Assembly (NCBI GenBank): GCA_040389165.1
Contig: JAZKAK010000048.1
Span: forward strand, 1 to 64,000
Reading direction: 5' to 3'
DNA length: 64,000 nt
Source: CAIOTO01 sp040389165
Lineage (GTDB): Bacteria > Pseudomonadota > Alphaproteobacteria > Paracaedibacterales > CAIOTO01
Position numbers and translations under genes: made by a program. This document shows positions 54,113-63,489 of this stretch, in pieces. The notes under the pieces were generated by a model. The model was not told where the DNA came from. It worked only from the letters and a program-made list of their open reading frames with translations, and searched no databases. Numbering within the stretch: the first letter of the stretch is position 1; each line of letters begins with the position of its first letter.

Positions 54113-55120
54113 GTGGGTATTCAAGTGGTTACTAATGCGTCGAAGAATGAAATGAATCAAACAATTGCTCAAAAGGGACATGATGTTCTTATACATGAGG
54201 CGAAGGGACTTTATGCGTTAGCCGAATCGCTTGGTACCGCGTTTGAATTAGCCGTCACGACGATTGCAGACACAAAAGGTAGGCTTATTGTAAGTGGCGT
54301 TGGGAAAAGCGGGCATGTTGGGCGTAAAATAGCCGCGACGTTTGCATCAACTGGGCAGCCCGCATTCTTTGTTCACGCGGCAGAAGCCGGACACGGTGAC
54401 TTAGGTATGATTACAAAAGATGACACATTGTTGCTTATCTCATATTCAGGCGAGGCGAACGAGTTGCATGCACTCTTTCATTATGCGCATCGCTTGCAAT
54501 TACCTATTATTTCAATTACATCGAAAAGCGCATCCTTGTTAGCAACGCATTCAAATATCACGTTGGTATTACCCGATGTTGGAGAGGCGTGTCCAATGGG
54601 ACTTGCGCCCACGACGTCAACAACCCTTACGATGGCGTTGGGTGATGCTCTGGCAGTAGCCTTGTTGTCGATGCGTGGATTTACAAAACAAGATTTCAAT
54701 ACCTTTCATCCGGGTGGGAATCTGGGGCATCAGCTACGATCAATCAAAGATTTTATGCATCACGGAGAGCGTGTGCCTTTAGCGCCGTCTGACACGCCAA
54801 TGACGGAATGTTTAATGCGTATGTCTGCCTCGGGCTTTGGCTGTGTCGGAATTGTAGGTGATAATAAGTGCCTTGTTGGGATTATCACTGATGGAGATTT
54901 GCGTCGTCATATGAGTGACAATTTACTTAGCTTAAAAGCAATTGATGTCATGACTAAGAGCCCAGCTACTATTGCCCCGGAAGCATTGATGGGCGATGCG
55001 CTTGCATTATTTGAGAAAAAATCAATCACAAACGTCTTTGTCGTCGATCAAAGTTGTGCTAAAGATAACGTGCTTGGGATCTTGCATTTGCATGATTGTT
55101 TGCGTGGAAAAATAATTTAA
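54113..55120 (+). CDS. kdsD: Arabinose-5-phosphate isomerase (KdsD/KpsF)
   Basis: Protein of 335 residues. A SIS domain (about 35-170; VSGVGKSGHVGRKIAATFASTG and LISYSGEANELHAL, plus GLAPTTSTTLTMALGDALA) is followed by two CBS motifs (about 205-330). It makes D-arabinose 5-phosphate for Kdo in lipopolysaccharide. Predicted start is GTG with weak ribosome binding; an ATG at 54152 is an alternative that would remove 13 residues. Only 23 bases after hemH, so the two are probably co-transcribed. Confidence 0.92.
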   Translation: MGIQVVTNASKNEMNQTIAQKGHDVLIHEAKGLYALAESLGTAFELAVTTIADTKGRLIVSGVGKSGHVGRKIAATFASTGQPAFFVHAAEAGHGDLGMITKDDTLLLISYSGEANELHALFHYAHRLQLPIISITSKSASLLATHSNITLVLPDVGEACPMGLAPTTSTTLTMALGDALAVALLSMRGFTKQDFNTFHPGGNLGHQLRSIKDFMHHGERVPLAPSDTPMTECLMRMSASGFGCVGIVGDNKCLVGIITDGDLRRHMSDNLLSLKAIDVMTKSPATIAPEALMGDALALFEKKSITNVFVVDQSCAKDNVLGILHLHDCLRGKII

Positions 55121-55151
55121 AAAACAAAACATTAAAGAATGGAGAATAATA

Positions 55152-55883
55152 ATGATTAAAACGTTTAAAAGATTACTATGCGCTGTTGCCGTGCTGACGA
55201 CAAATACATGGGCGGCTGAATTTATTGCTGTAGCTCCAGAGGTGCTTACAGTTAATTTCCAACAAGGAAACTTTGTACATGCATCTGTAACGGCAGAAGA
55301 TAAAGCTGAGTTTGAAATACTTAGAGAAGCACATAACACTCAGCATGATGCATTGGTGCGTGTGCCATGCGTAGCAGATGTCTTTGACAATCAAATTGCA
55401 CGTCGTAATAGTGGAAATGCATGGCATGCCTTAACTGTGCGCGATGCTGAGTCAAACGAGATGGTAGCTGCACTTATATTTGGACGACTTCCAGCCATTG
55501 GTTATAACCCAGAAGACCATGCAGGAATTCAAGCCTTTATCCGCAGTCTAAATATTACGGGTGAAGATAATGCACGAATTGCTAATCGTGGTTTGGCAAC
55601 GTATAGCTTAATGACTAATATGGATAGAATGACGGCTTATCTTACTGAATTTCATCAGAATGCATTTGCTCACTGTTGCAGGCTAGTTGATGAAGCACGT
55701 CCTTTGCCGATTGAAAGAACAATCCCGACACATGTGGCATTATTAGTTCGTTCAGATGCACCTGATGCCGAAGCAATGGCAGCTGCTAGATATGCGTTAT
55801 ATGAGCATGAAGGTGATTTCAATCTTTCAGAATTTTATCCGCCAAAAGCTACCTATGCATGGGTTCAAGCAATTCCACAATAA
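55152..55883 (+). CDS. Exported protein of unknown function
   Basis: Protein of 243 residues with a strong ribosome binding site (GGAG). Signal peptide about 1-21 (cleavage at TWA). The mature part has the order of strands and helices seen in acetyltransferase-like folds (AWHALTVRDAESNEMVAALIFGRLP, then RGLATYSLMTNMDRM), but it lacks a clear acetyl-CoA P-loop, so I make no firm call. Ends in a good terminator. Follows kdsD by 31 bases. Confidence 0.55.
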   Translation: MIKTFKRLLCAVAVLTTNTWAAEFIAVAPEVLTVNFQQGNFVHASVTAEDKAEFEILREAHNTQHDALVRVPCVADVFDNQIARRNSGNAWHALTVRDAESNEMVAALIFGRLPAIGYNPEDHAGIQAFIRSLNITGEDNARIANRGLATYSLMTNMDRMTAYLTEFHQNAFAHCCRLVDEARPLPIERTIPTHVALLVRSDAPDAEAMAAARYALYEHEGDFNLSEFYPPKATYAWVQAIPQ

Positions 55884-55918
55884 GTACAAAACGCTTAGCG
55901 CCTAGCTAATGCTATCTT

Positions 55919-55959
55919 TTAAAGCAGCATCCTGGAAATTTCAGAATGCTGCTTTTTTA
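55919..55959 (+). terminator. Terminator of the exported protein gene
   Basis: AAAGCAGCAT pairs with ATGCTGCTTT around a short loop, followed by a T run; about 36 bases after the stop codon. Confidence 0.85.
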
Positions 55960-56077
55960 TTTTAATGGCTCATGCGCTGTATTGTTTTTTTAAACAATAG
56001 TGTTAACCTATCATTAATCATTTTATATTAAAATAAACATACAGATACTTTATTTTAAAACAAATAGGGGTTGTGTG

Positions 56078-57262
56078 ATGAATAAATATTCAAAGAGTCT
56101 TTGTGGCGGAACACTTTCTTTGCTTGTTGCTCACGAGGTTTGTTTCGCATCAGAGCTGCCTGATGATCAAAGGGCAGCTTCACTTAGTCACGTTGTGAAT
56201 CATGTGCATTTCTCGCAGACACCTGATGATTCGCAACAAAATACGATGTATGCAAACCAAAGCACTTATTATCCGGCTGTTCATCAAATTAATAAGCAGC
56301 TTCATGATGACTATGGTGTTATGAACCCTAATATTCAGCTTGCCCCTGCAACGTATGAAGAAATATCACATATATCGATGCTCTATGAGTCAAGCCCAAA
56401 GGATTTCTTCTATAACAGTCAAAAAAATCAGGTAAGACTCGTCTGGAAAACGGATAAAGCTTCTAGTTTGCTTTGGCCAAAGAAAAAAACATTTGCTCTT
56501 CAAGAATCCGATGATAACCTAACGATAGCTGCTGCTGAGTTGACGCCAACGACTGTGAATTCAAGCATTGCTCCTTCCGTGAATTCACGCGTTCCAGTCG
56601 TCATTGACATAATCAATAGAAAGCTGCGTGATTTATATGGACGAATCAATCCTAATATTCAACTTTCTCTTGTGACATATAATGAAATATCACATATTTC
56701 AATGCAATATGAATCAGGTCCAGAAGATATCTTGTATAATAGGCAGAAAAACCAGGTGCGATTTATATGGAAAAACCGCAACTATTGCAGCATATTTAGA
56801 TTAAAGCGAAAGACCTTTGATCTGGCAAGAGTCATCATTGTTAAGCCAGCAGTGTCAGACACTACAGTTGCCATGCATCCGGTTGTAGAAAAAGAAAAAC
56901 ACGTAACTTTTAATATAGATGCTAACAGGCAATATCCTGTCGTCGACTACACACATATATCTAATGTGCAACAAAGACCTATCACTCATCCTGCGCACAT
57001 ACACAATGGCCAGATAGTACAAACCTATCGCTTAACACAATCAGCGGCAGAATTAGTATTTGGTGAATGGTTTAATAGGCTGGAGCCACGCTATAAAGGA
57101 AACTATCTTGAAACATCTGAGTATAATCGATTAATTACTGATCTTAGAAAAAATGGGATAGCAAGTCTAAATGTTTATATAGAACATCCTAATAGTTGGT
57201 ATCTTTTAGCGATATGGCAAAATCATCAGCAACGACTCTATCAACTTTGGGGATTGCGGTGA
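56078..57262 (+). CDS. Exported protein with an internal duplication
   Basis: Protein of 394 residues; the ATG at 56078 has AGGGG about seven bases ahead. Signal peptide about 1-24. Two copies of a 76-residue unit, about 65-140 and 172-248, share the order (D/L)YG..NPNIQL, Y.EISHIS, YES.P.D, YN.QKNQVR and W, near-identical in places. The C-terminal 100 residues form a further domain (AAELVFGEWFNRLEPRYKGN... ending LYQLWGLR). The unit is not one I recognise; the similarity between copies is plain. It is followed by a dnaE 3' fragment. Confidence 0.6.
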   Translation: MNKYSKSLCGGTLSLLVAHEVCFASELPDDQRAASLSHVVNHVHFSQTPDDSQQNTMYANQSTYYPAVHQINKQLHDDYGVMNPNIQLAPATYEEISHISMLYESSPKDFFYNSQKNQVRLVWKTDKASSLLWPKKKTFALQESDDNLTIAAAELTPTTVNSSIAPSVNSRVPVVIDIINRKLRDLYGRINPNIQLSLVTYNEISHISMQYESGPEDILYNRQKNQVRFIWKNRNYCSIFRLKRKTFDLARVIIVKPAVSDTTVAMHPVVEKEKHVTFNIDANRQYPVVDYTHISNVQQRPITHPAHIHNGQIVQTYRLTQSAAELVFGEWFNRLEPRYKGNYLETSEYNRLITDLRKNGIASLNVYIEHPNSWYLLAIWQNHQQRLYQLWGLR

Positions 57263-57300
57263 GTGTTTAGTAAATGAAGATAAAGGGCTGAAATATTCCT

Positions 57301-57396
57301 CTACCCACACACCTGCTGCAGTGTCGCCTTTTGATTCGGTATCACATCAAACATGCCAGAAAGGGTTGCTTTGATCGTGCCAATGCCTGCAATCGA
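57301..57396 (-). pseudogene. Duplicated 3' end of dnaE
   Basis: About 95 bases that closely repeat the final codons of dnaE. Read on the minus strand they encode IKATLSGMFDVIPNQKATLQ followed by QVCG and a stop; intact dnaE has IKATLAGTFDVTPNQKATLQ at the same place. Several differences are silent, so the copy is not very recent or was retained for a while. It lies 0.9 kb from the dnaE stop, with one lipoprotein gene between. Confidence 0.8.
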
Positions 57397-57493
57397 AAAT
57401 ATAATGAAGGTTGTAAATTTTATATATACATTTTCTTTTATATATGATATATAAGTTGTATTGATGAATTGTAATTTAATTAGGTATATATTG

Positions 57494-58282
57494 ATGAGTA
57501 AAAATTATTTAAACATGGTGCGCATACTTGCTCTGGGGTGCTCTATCCTATGTATTGCAGCGTGCACAGTATCTGAGCGGGATGTAACTGAAAACTATCT
57601 AAGAGAGGCAAATAGTCCGCACACTTCGCCAACTATAGGTTTTCAATGTAAGAAAAAATTGTTTTTTCGATATTTAAATGGGCAGTCTGGTCTTTCAGAG
57701 ATGGAATCCACATTCAGAGCGCGTCAATTGCAGCACCAGATTAATGAAGAAAGCAAACTTTATCCGTCCGAATATTTTGTTGCACGATTAATGCTTGCCG
57801 TTCAGTATGCAAATGAAAGCTATGAACGAACAAAAGAAACAATGCACAAAAACGCTCATTTACTCTTTAAAGAATTACTCACTGATAAGACGTTAAACAT
57901 GGATCAACAAAAGCAAGTTAGATCAAAGCTAGCAATGCTTTATATTTTCACAAAAGACAAAAACTTTGTACCTGAAGATGGAAAGAATGTTATTTCTGCC
58001 GTGTTGGAACTTGCAAAAGATTTCATGGATCATCCTGAATTATCAGGAAAAGATTGGTTTGAAATCAATTATGGCCTTGTGTACATGTATTGTCATTGTA
58101 CGCGTCTCTCAAATATGAACGTTGATGAAGGCAGAACTGAAGCTATTCGTATTTGTAATAAGATTCTAAAAGACAATAGAATAACAGATGTGAATAAAAA
58201 ATTTATTGATGAAGCTCTTATAATTCTAAATAAATCAGATTCAAATCCAGAAGAAATTTTTGCATTTAAGCAGAAAGCTTAG
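57494..58282 (+). CDS. Lipoprotein of unknown function, helical
   Basis: Protein of 262 residues. A lipobox (LCIAAC) ends the signal peptide at about Cys24; the start at 57494 gives the best N-terminus. The mature part is entirely helical with pairs of helices (YFVARLMLAVQYANESYERT, QVRSKLAMLYIFTKD, FEINYGLVYMYCHC) that recall TPR-type superhelices, though no repeat is strict. It lies between the duplicated dnaE end and dnaE itself and may have arrived with that rearrangement. Confidence 0.55.
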   Translation: MSKNYLNMVRILALGCSILCIAACTVSERDVTENYLREANSPHTSPTIGFQCKKKLFFRYLNGQSGLSEMESTFRARQLQHQINEESKLYPSEYFVARLMLAVQYANESYERTKETMHKNAHLLFKELLTDKTLNMDQQKQVRSKLAMLYIFTKDKNFVPEDGKNVISAVLELAKDFMDHPELSGKDWFEINYGLVYMYCHCTRLSNMNVDEGRTEAIRICNKILKDNRITDVNKKFIDEALIILNKSDSNPEEIFAFKQKA

Positions 58283-58311
58283 TGGTGAAAAGTAAAAATG
58301 CGATGACTAAA

Positions 58312-58342
58312 CAGGTGTCTGGGTGTTTTACCCACACACCTG
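58312..58342 (-). terminator. Hairpin overlapping the dnaE stop
   Basis: CAGGTGT.TGGGTG and ACCCACACACCTG form an imperfect stem of about 13 pairs that spans the stop codon of dnaE; TTT follows on the minus strand. The T run is short, so termination is only possible. Confidence 0.45.
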
Positions 58343-61300
58343 CTGCAGCGTCGCCTTTTGATTCGGCGTCACATCGAATGTGCCGGCAAGCGTCGCTTTG
58401 ATCGTGCCAATTCCGGCAACCGGTACTAAGAAATGTAACGCCGTCCGACCTTTTTTAAGATTCCTGACAATCTCGGCCAGATGCGGTATATTCGCTTTCG
58501 CAGGGTCAATGGGCAATTCAAGCGAATCAACTTTAGCTTTGTTATCGAGTGGTTCAAGACCTTGGCCAGTGAATCTGAAATTATCATCACCATCCGCTTT
58601 CAAGTTTCCTGTTACGTACACGGCCTGCCCTGGAATCAGCCTATCGCGCACGGCTGCAAAGGCTTCTGAAAAGAATGCAACTTCAAATACGCCGCTTAAA
58701 TCAGTCAACGACACGAACGCAAAGCGATCGCCTTTTTTGGATGTACGTTCTTGTTTCGTTAATATAATCCCAGCAAGCGCGATCGATTGGTTGCTGCTTG
58801 TTGCACGTTCAAGCAAATCACACGACTTCACGATGCCCAATTGATCCAGCACATCTTTGTACATGTCCAATGGGTGCGCGCTTAAATAAAAGCCAATGGC
58901 ATCGAATTCTTTTTGCAAACGATCGAGCGGCGTCCATTCCATCACATTTGGCAAAGGCACATCTTTTTCTGTCTCACTTGCCGTATTGCCGAACAGCATC
59001 TTTTGCTTACTTGCTTTTTCGGACCGTATTTGTTGCGCGATGCCAAGCAACGCTTCTAAGCCCTGGTTTAATTGATGGCGATTATCATGTAAACAATCAA
59101 ACGCACCTGCATTCACCATGTTTTCAAGTTGCCGCTTATTAATAACACCTGGATCAATACGTGTTGCAAAATCGCGTAATGTTTTGAACGGCCCATTCTT
59201 TGTGCGCTCTGCGACAAGTGATTCCATGGCCTGTGCGCCTACACCCTTTAACGCAGCCAACGCATATCTGATGCCGTCCTCTTCTACGTTAAAGTTCACG
59301 CCCGACGTATTCACACTTGGGGGCAACAGCGGTATTTCTTGGCGATCAAGATCTTGCCGATACACGTTCAACTTATCTGTATTATGCATATCCAATGTCA
59401 TGGTCGCTGCAAAGAATTGTAATGGATAATTTGCCTTAAGATAGGCTGTCTGATACGCGAGCAATGCGTATGGCGCCGAGTGCGATTTATTGAAACCATA
59501 CCCCGCAAATTTTGCCATTTGATCGAAAATCTGCGATGCGATATTCGGCTTAATACCATTTTTAATGGCGCCCTCAGTGAACAGTGCGCGCTGTGCATCC
59601 ATTTCGGATTTAATTTTCTTACCCATCGCGCGACGTAATAAATCCGCGGCGCCAAGCGTATAGCCGCCCAATACTTGTGCGATCTGCATAACCTGCTCTT
59701 GATAGACCATAACGCCATACGTTGGTTCAAGAATATCTTTCAAAAGTGGATGCAGATACGTAACGGCTTCTTCGCCGTGCTTACATGCTAAATAACGTGG
59801 AATGTCATCCATTGGACCAGGGCGATACAATGCCACAAGGGCAATTAGATCTTCGAATCGGTCAGGCTGCAGGCGGCGCAGCACATCACGCATACCCGCA
59901 CTTTCTAACTGGAATATACCGACAGCCTCAACCCGGCAGAGCAGCGCAAACGTCGCTGGATCATCCAGTGGAATAGCGTGGATACGAAAGTCTTCGCCGG
60001 TTAGCGTTCGCACCAGTTGACAGCACGACTCAACAACGGTCAGCGTCTTAAGTCCCAAAAAGTCGAATTTTACCAAACCTGCTGTTTCAACATATTTCAT
60101 ATTGAATTGCGTTACGGCGAGGTCGGACTTCTCATCACGGTACAGCGGCACGAGTTCATCAAGTGGGCGATCACCAATAACAACACCCGCGGCATGGGTA
60201 GAGGCATGACGGTAAAGCCCTTCAAGTTTCATCCCCATGTCCATTAAACGTGCAACCATTTCGTCATCATCTCGCTGTTGTTTTAACAAGGGTTCATGCT
60301 CAATTGATTGTGCCAACGTCATTGGATTCGCTGGATTATTTGGGATCATCTTACAGATGCGATCGATCTGTCCGTATGGCATTTGCAGCACACGCCCAAC
60401 GTCACGAATCACGATGCGTGCTTGTAATTTACCAAACGTTATAATGTGCGCCACACGATCCATACCATATTTTTCGCATACATACCGAATCACCTCGTCA
60501 CGGCGATCTTGGCAAAAGTCTACGTCAAAGTCAGGCATAGAAACACGTTCTGGGTTCAAGAAACGCTCGAACAGCAAATTGAATCGGATAGGATCCATGT
60601 CAGTAATCAACAGTGACCATGCGACAAGTGATCCTGCACCCGATCCACGTCCAGGTCCTACGGGAATGCCTTTATCTTTTGCCCATGTGATAAAATCCGA
60701 TACGATTAAAAAGTACCCAGGAAACCCCATTCGCTCAATAATGCCAAGCTCGTACCGCAAGCGCTTAATATATTGCGTGCGGAGTTCTTCATGTTGTTCA
60801 GCTGAGAAGCGATTAAAAACCTCTTCAAGCAAACGCTTTTCAAGACCTGCATGAGATTGATCCCACATCTCTTCTGTTTCACTTCGCCCTGATTCTGTTG
60901 GAAAACTTGGTAAGATAGGTTTGCGTGGAAGGGGTCTATAGTGACAACGACGGGCGATTAGAACCGTGTTTTGAACGGCCTCAGGAAGATCCGAGAATAC
61001 TTCTTTCATCTCAGCAGCGGAACGAAAATAATGACGCGGTGTTTCTGTGCGACGTTGATCTTGCTCGACATAGGTGCCAGCCGCAATACAGAGCAGCGCA
61101 TCGTGTGCATTGTACATATCGGGGGTATCAAAAAATACGTTATTTGTCGCGACAAGAGGGATATCAAACCGGATTGCAAGGTCAAGGAAGTCAGGTTCCA
61201 GCTGCTGTTGAAGAGGAATGCCGTGACGTTGCAATTCCATATACAAACGGTTCGGAAATAGATCGAGCAACGTTTTCGTAAACGTCTCAGCATATTCTTT

Positions 61301-61792
61301 GCGCAAATCTTCCGTTCCAAGTTGCAAAAGCTGCGCTAAGGATCCCTCGTGTGCACCGGTCAAGCACATCACGCCATCGTTGTGCTTTGCAAGCTCAGTC
61401 ATCGTGATATGCGGCCCAATTAAGCCTTGTTCCTTGAAATAGGCGAGACTCACTAGCTTCATCAGGTTCATATAGCCAGCTTCATTTTGTGCCAGAAATA
61501 CCATCGGCGATGGAGTCGTTGTAATCTTTGGATAGAATGCTGACAGATCAATCGTTAGTTGGCAGCCGATGATGGGTTGCACCCCTGCATCTGCAGCAGC
61601 CATTGAAAATTCCAATGCCCCAAACATGTTGTTGGTGTCTGTCAATGCAACGGCAGGCATATTATGTTTTTGACAGAGTTTTGGCAGGCTCTTCATCAAA
61701 ATTGCCCCCTCGGTCAGGGAATAGGCCGAGTGTACGCGAAGGTGGATGAATCCATCGTAAGAAGGGGAAGATGAAGGGTTTTTTGCTGTCAA
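58328..61792 (-). CDS. dnaE: DNA polymerase III alpha subunit
   Basis: Complete 1154-residue replicative polymerase. An N-terminal PHP domain (LRVHSAYSLTEGAI, about 17-30; the remaining metal residues partly changed, as usual for non-proofreading PHP) is followed by the polymerase core with GPGRGSGAGSLVAW and the catalytic aspartates in MPDFDVDFCQDRRDEV, then the clamp-loader region and the OB-fold (about 990-1080: SIALAGIILTKQERTSKKGDRFAFV). Group I DnaE1 by length. Start codon context is poor. It is convergent with the lipoprotein gene. Confidence 0.97.
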   Translation of the reverse strand: MTAKNPSSSPSYDGFIHLRVHSAYSLTEGAILMKSLPKLCQKHNMPAVALTDTNNMFGALEFSMAAADAGVQPIIGCQLTIDLSAFYPKITTTPSPMVFLAQNEAGYMNLMKLVSLAYFKEQGLIGPHITMTELAKHNDGVMCLTGAHEGSLAQLLQLGTEDLRKEYAETFTKTLLDLFPNRLYMELQRHGIPLQQQLEPDFLDLAIRFDIPLVATNNVFFDTPDMYNAHDALLCIAAGTYVEQDQRRTETPRHYFRSAAEMKEVFSDLPEAVQNTVLIARRCHYRPLPRKPILPSFPTESGRSETEEMWDQSHAGLEKRLLEEVFNRFSAEQHEELRTQYIKRLRYELGIIERMGFPGYFLIVSDFITWAKDKGIPVGPGRGSGAGSLVAWSLLITDMDPIRFNLLFERFLNPERVSMPDFDVDFCQDRRDEVIRYVCEKYGMDRVAHIITFGKLQARIVIRDVGRVLQMPYGQIDRICKMIPNNPANPMTLAQSIEHEPLLKQQRDDDEMVARLMDMGMKLEGLYRHASTHAAGVVIGDRPLDELVPLYRDEKSDLAVTQFNMKYVETAGLVKFDFLGLKTLTVVESCCQLVRTLTGEDFRIHAIPLDDPATFALLCRVEAVGIFQLESAGMRDVLRRLQPDRFEDLIALVALYRPGPMDDIPRYLACKHGEEAVTYLHPLLKDILEPTYGVMVYQEQVMQIAQVLGGYTLGAADLLRRAMGKKIKSEMDAQRALFTEGAIKNGIKPNIASQIFDQMAKFAGYGFNKSHSAPYALLAYQTAYLKANYPLQFFAATMTLDMHNTDKLNVYRQDLDRQEIPLLPPSVNTSGVNFNVEEDGIRYALAALKGVGAQAMESLVAERTKNGPFKTLRDFATRIDPGVINKRQLENMVNAGAFDCLHDNRHQLNQGLEALLGIAQQIRSEKASKQKMLFGNTASETEKDVPLPNVMEWTPLDRLQKEFDAIGFYLSAHPLDMYKDVLDQLGIVKSCDLLERATSSNQSIALAGIILTKQERTSKKGDRFAFVSLTDLSGVFEVAFFSEAFAAVRDRLIPGQAVYVTGNLKADGDDNFRFTGQGLEPLDNKAKVDSLELPIDPAKANIPHLAEIVRNLKKGRTALHFLVPVAGIGTIKATLAGTFDVTPNQKATLQQVCG

Positions 61793-62137
61793 AAGATGCG
61801 CTTAAATTAGGTGTTTTATATAACTTAAGATATACGCGTATTGAAGAACAGATTCAAGGCGCAAGTCTTAGCTTGAATTAGCGACATCATATTTCAAAAT
61901 AATTAATTTAAAAATAAATATTATTTTTATTGATCTGATTGAAATTCCAGACTAATTTCATTTTCAGAAAACATGTTCACTTGATATATGCTGCGAACAT
62001 ATTAAAGGATTACCACCATAGAATTGCGCTAAGCGAAAAATAAATTGATTTGAGTCGATGAATATAATAGTATTTTTTCATAAATTCAAATAAATATAAT
62101 GTATGGCCTGTAAACATCGGCAGATAAGGAATATAAT
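61793..62137. other. Intergenic region upstream of dnaE and of the XRE-receiver gene
   Basis: 345 bases of AT-rich sequence between divergently transcribed genes. It must hold promoters for both. I see no hairpin, repeat or small gene with a ribosome binding site in it. Confidence 0.5.
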
Positions 62138-62872
62138 ATGGAAGAAATGATTGAGCCACAAAAAGATCTAGATCATTATATTGGAAAACGTTTACGTGAG
62201 AAACGTCAAAAATTGGGTTTGACCTTAACAGATCTTGCCGAGAAACTTGGTGTTTCACACCAGCAAATTCAAAAATATGAGCAAGCACAGTCTCGTGTTT
62301 CGGCAATTACGCTCTATCATTTAGGGGAAATACTTGGTGTTGAGCCAAGTTATTTTTTTCAAGGTTTTTCAGCCTTTAAGAAAAAAACAGAACGCGTGGC
62401 AGGTGATGTAATTGTGCCTGATCGTGAAAGCGTGCTCAATATTCTGCTTGTTGAAGATGATGCTGCGGATGAGCTTTTAACACGTCGCGCTTTTGATGAA
62501 TGTTCTGTTTCTGTAAATTTATTTACCGTACATGACGGAGTTGTTGCATTGGATTTCTTGCGTAATAAAAGTACATCTGTTGATTTTCCAAGACCAGATA
62601 TTATTTTGCTTGATCTAAACATTCCAAAACGCGATGGCGCAACTGTGCTGCGTGAGATTAAACGTGATCGAGATATGAGTGATATTCCAGTTATTATTAT
62701 GACGAATAGCATCAATTTTCAAGAGATGATCTTGTGTTATAAAGCATACGCTTCGGGATACATTTGTAAACCGTTTGATTACGATGTTTTTCAAAATAGT
62801 ATTGAGTCATTAGCCTCGTATTGGGCTAAGTCAGTTGTTCTTCCAAATAGATCGCATGGCTTGCTGGCGTAG
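62138..62872 (+). CDS. XRE helix-turn-helix fused to a response-regulator receiver
   Basis: Protein of 244 residues with a good ribosome binding site (AAGGAA). An XRE/HTH_3 domain (about 13-72: LREKRQKLGLTLTDLAEKLG and VSHQQIQKYEQAQSRVS) is joined by a short linker to a CheY-type receiver (about 100-225) of the Rcp1-like group. Phosphorylation residues are present: acidic pocket Glu106-Asp107-Asp108, phospho-acceptor Asp159, Thr189 and Lys211. DNA-binding is N-terminal, the reverse of the usual receiver-then-output order. The PAS-type sensor gene begins 0.6 kb downstream. Likely a regulator of transcription under phosphorelay control. Confidence 0.85.
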   Translation: MEEMIEPQKDLDHYIGKRLREKRQKLGLTLTDLAEKLGVSHQQIQKYEQAQSRVSAITLYHLGEILGVEPSYFFQGFSAFKKKTERVAGDVIVPDRESVLNILLVEDDAADELLTRRAFDECSVSVNLFTVHDGVVALDFLRNKSTSVDFPRPDIILLDLNIPKRDGATVLREIKRDRDMSDIPVIIMTNSINFQEMILCYKAYASGYICKPFDYDVFQNSIESLASYWAKSVVLPNRSHGLLA

Positions 62873-62907
62873 TCGAAGCTATTTTTTAAGCTTAATAAAT
62901 TACGAGA

Positions 62908-62930
62908 GGGAGACCTTATAAAAGTCTCCC
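62908..62930. terminator. Hairpin between convergent genes
   Basis: GGGAGAC pairs with GTCTCCC around a nine-base loop. It has no clear T run, so it may be a weak bidirectional terminator. Confidence 0.4.
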
Positions 62931-62954
62931 CTTCAGTCCAATCGTTAAAATATG

Positions 62955-63287
62955 TTACGCATAGGCGGCGGCATACTCTTGAGTAGGCATTTTTAACTTT
63001 GTTATGTTGATTGCATTCATGTAGGAGTTTATATAATTTACAATAGCGTCAGTGCGCATCATGATTTTTTCGCGTATATCATAATCGAAAGATTGATACA
63101 GAACGATATGACGCATATCTAAAAGTAATGCTTTTGATTTGCAAATCTGTTCTTTCACATGCCGTGCGTTTGAACAAGATGTTTGTGCTAGTTCTTGGAA
63201 GCGGCATTCAATATGGTGAAGAATTCCCATTTGGAAAGCGCGTGATGGCCGTGGAACTTTAGATATTATCGTGTTTTCAAGTTTCAT
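62955..63287 (-). CDS. Small protein of unknown function
   Basis: Protein of 110 residues from the ATG at 63287, preceded by AGGTGA at five bases. In-frame starts further upstream would add a hydrophobic tail and lack a ribosome binding site. Rich in charged helices, with a Cys cluster (SCSNARHVKEQICKS) and a His-rich middle; the C-terminus ends in AAAYA. No family recognised. It is convergent with the XRE-receiver gene and divergent from the PAS gene. Confidence 0.5.
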   Translation of the reverse strand: MKLENTIISKVPRPSRAFQMGILHHIECRFQELAQTSCSNARHVKEQICKSKALLLDMRHIVLYQSFDYDIREKIMMRTDAIVNYINSYMNAINITKLKMPTQEYAAAYA

Positions 63288-63489
63288 TGTGTCACCTAAA
63301 TGCTTAGAAAGATTTAAGAGCATAATGACCGAAAACAGGCTGAACGTTAAGTTGAGGTTTTTCATTGTTTTCAACCATTTTTTTAAAGATGAAAATGATA
63401 CTAATTGAGTGAAAAAAAAGTGTAAATTTGTCATGAGCGACGAGGCTCAACAAGATGATATGTATTAATAAAAATAGGAGCGTACATTA

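Noticed and set aside
58380..61281. Several long plus-strand frames over dnaE
   Set aside because: Shadow frames of the conserved dnaE; their translations are low-complexity and lack starts with binding sites.
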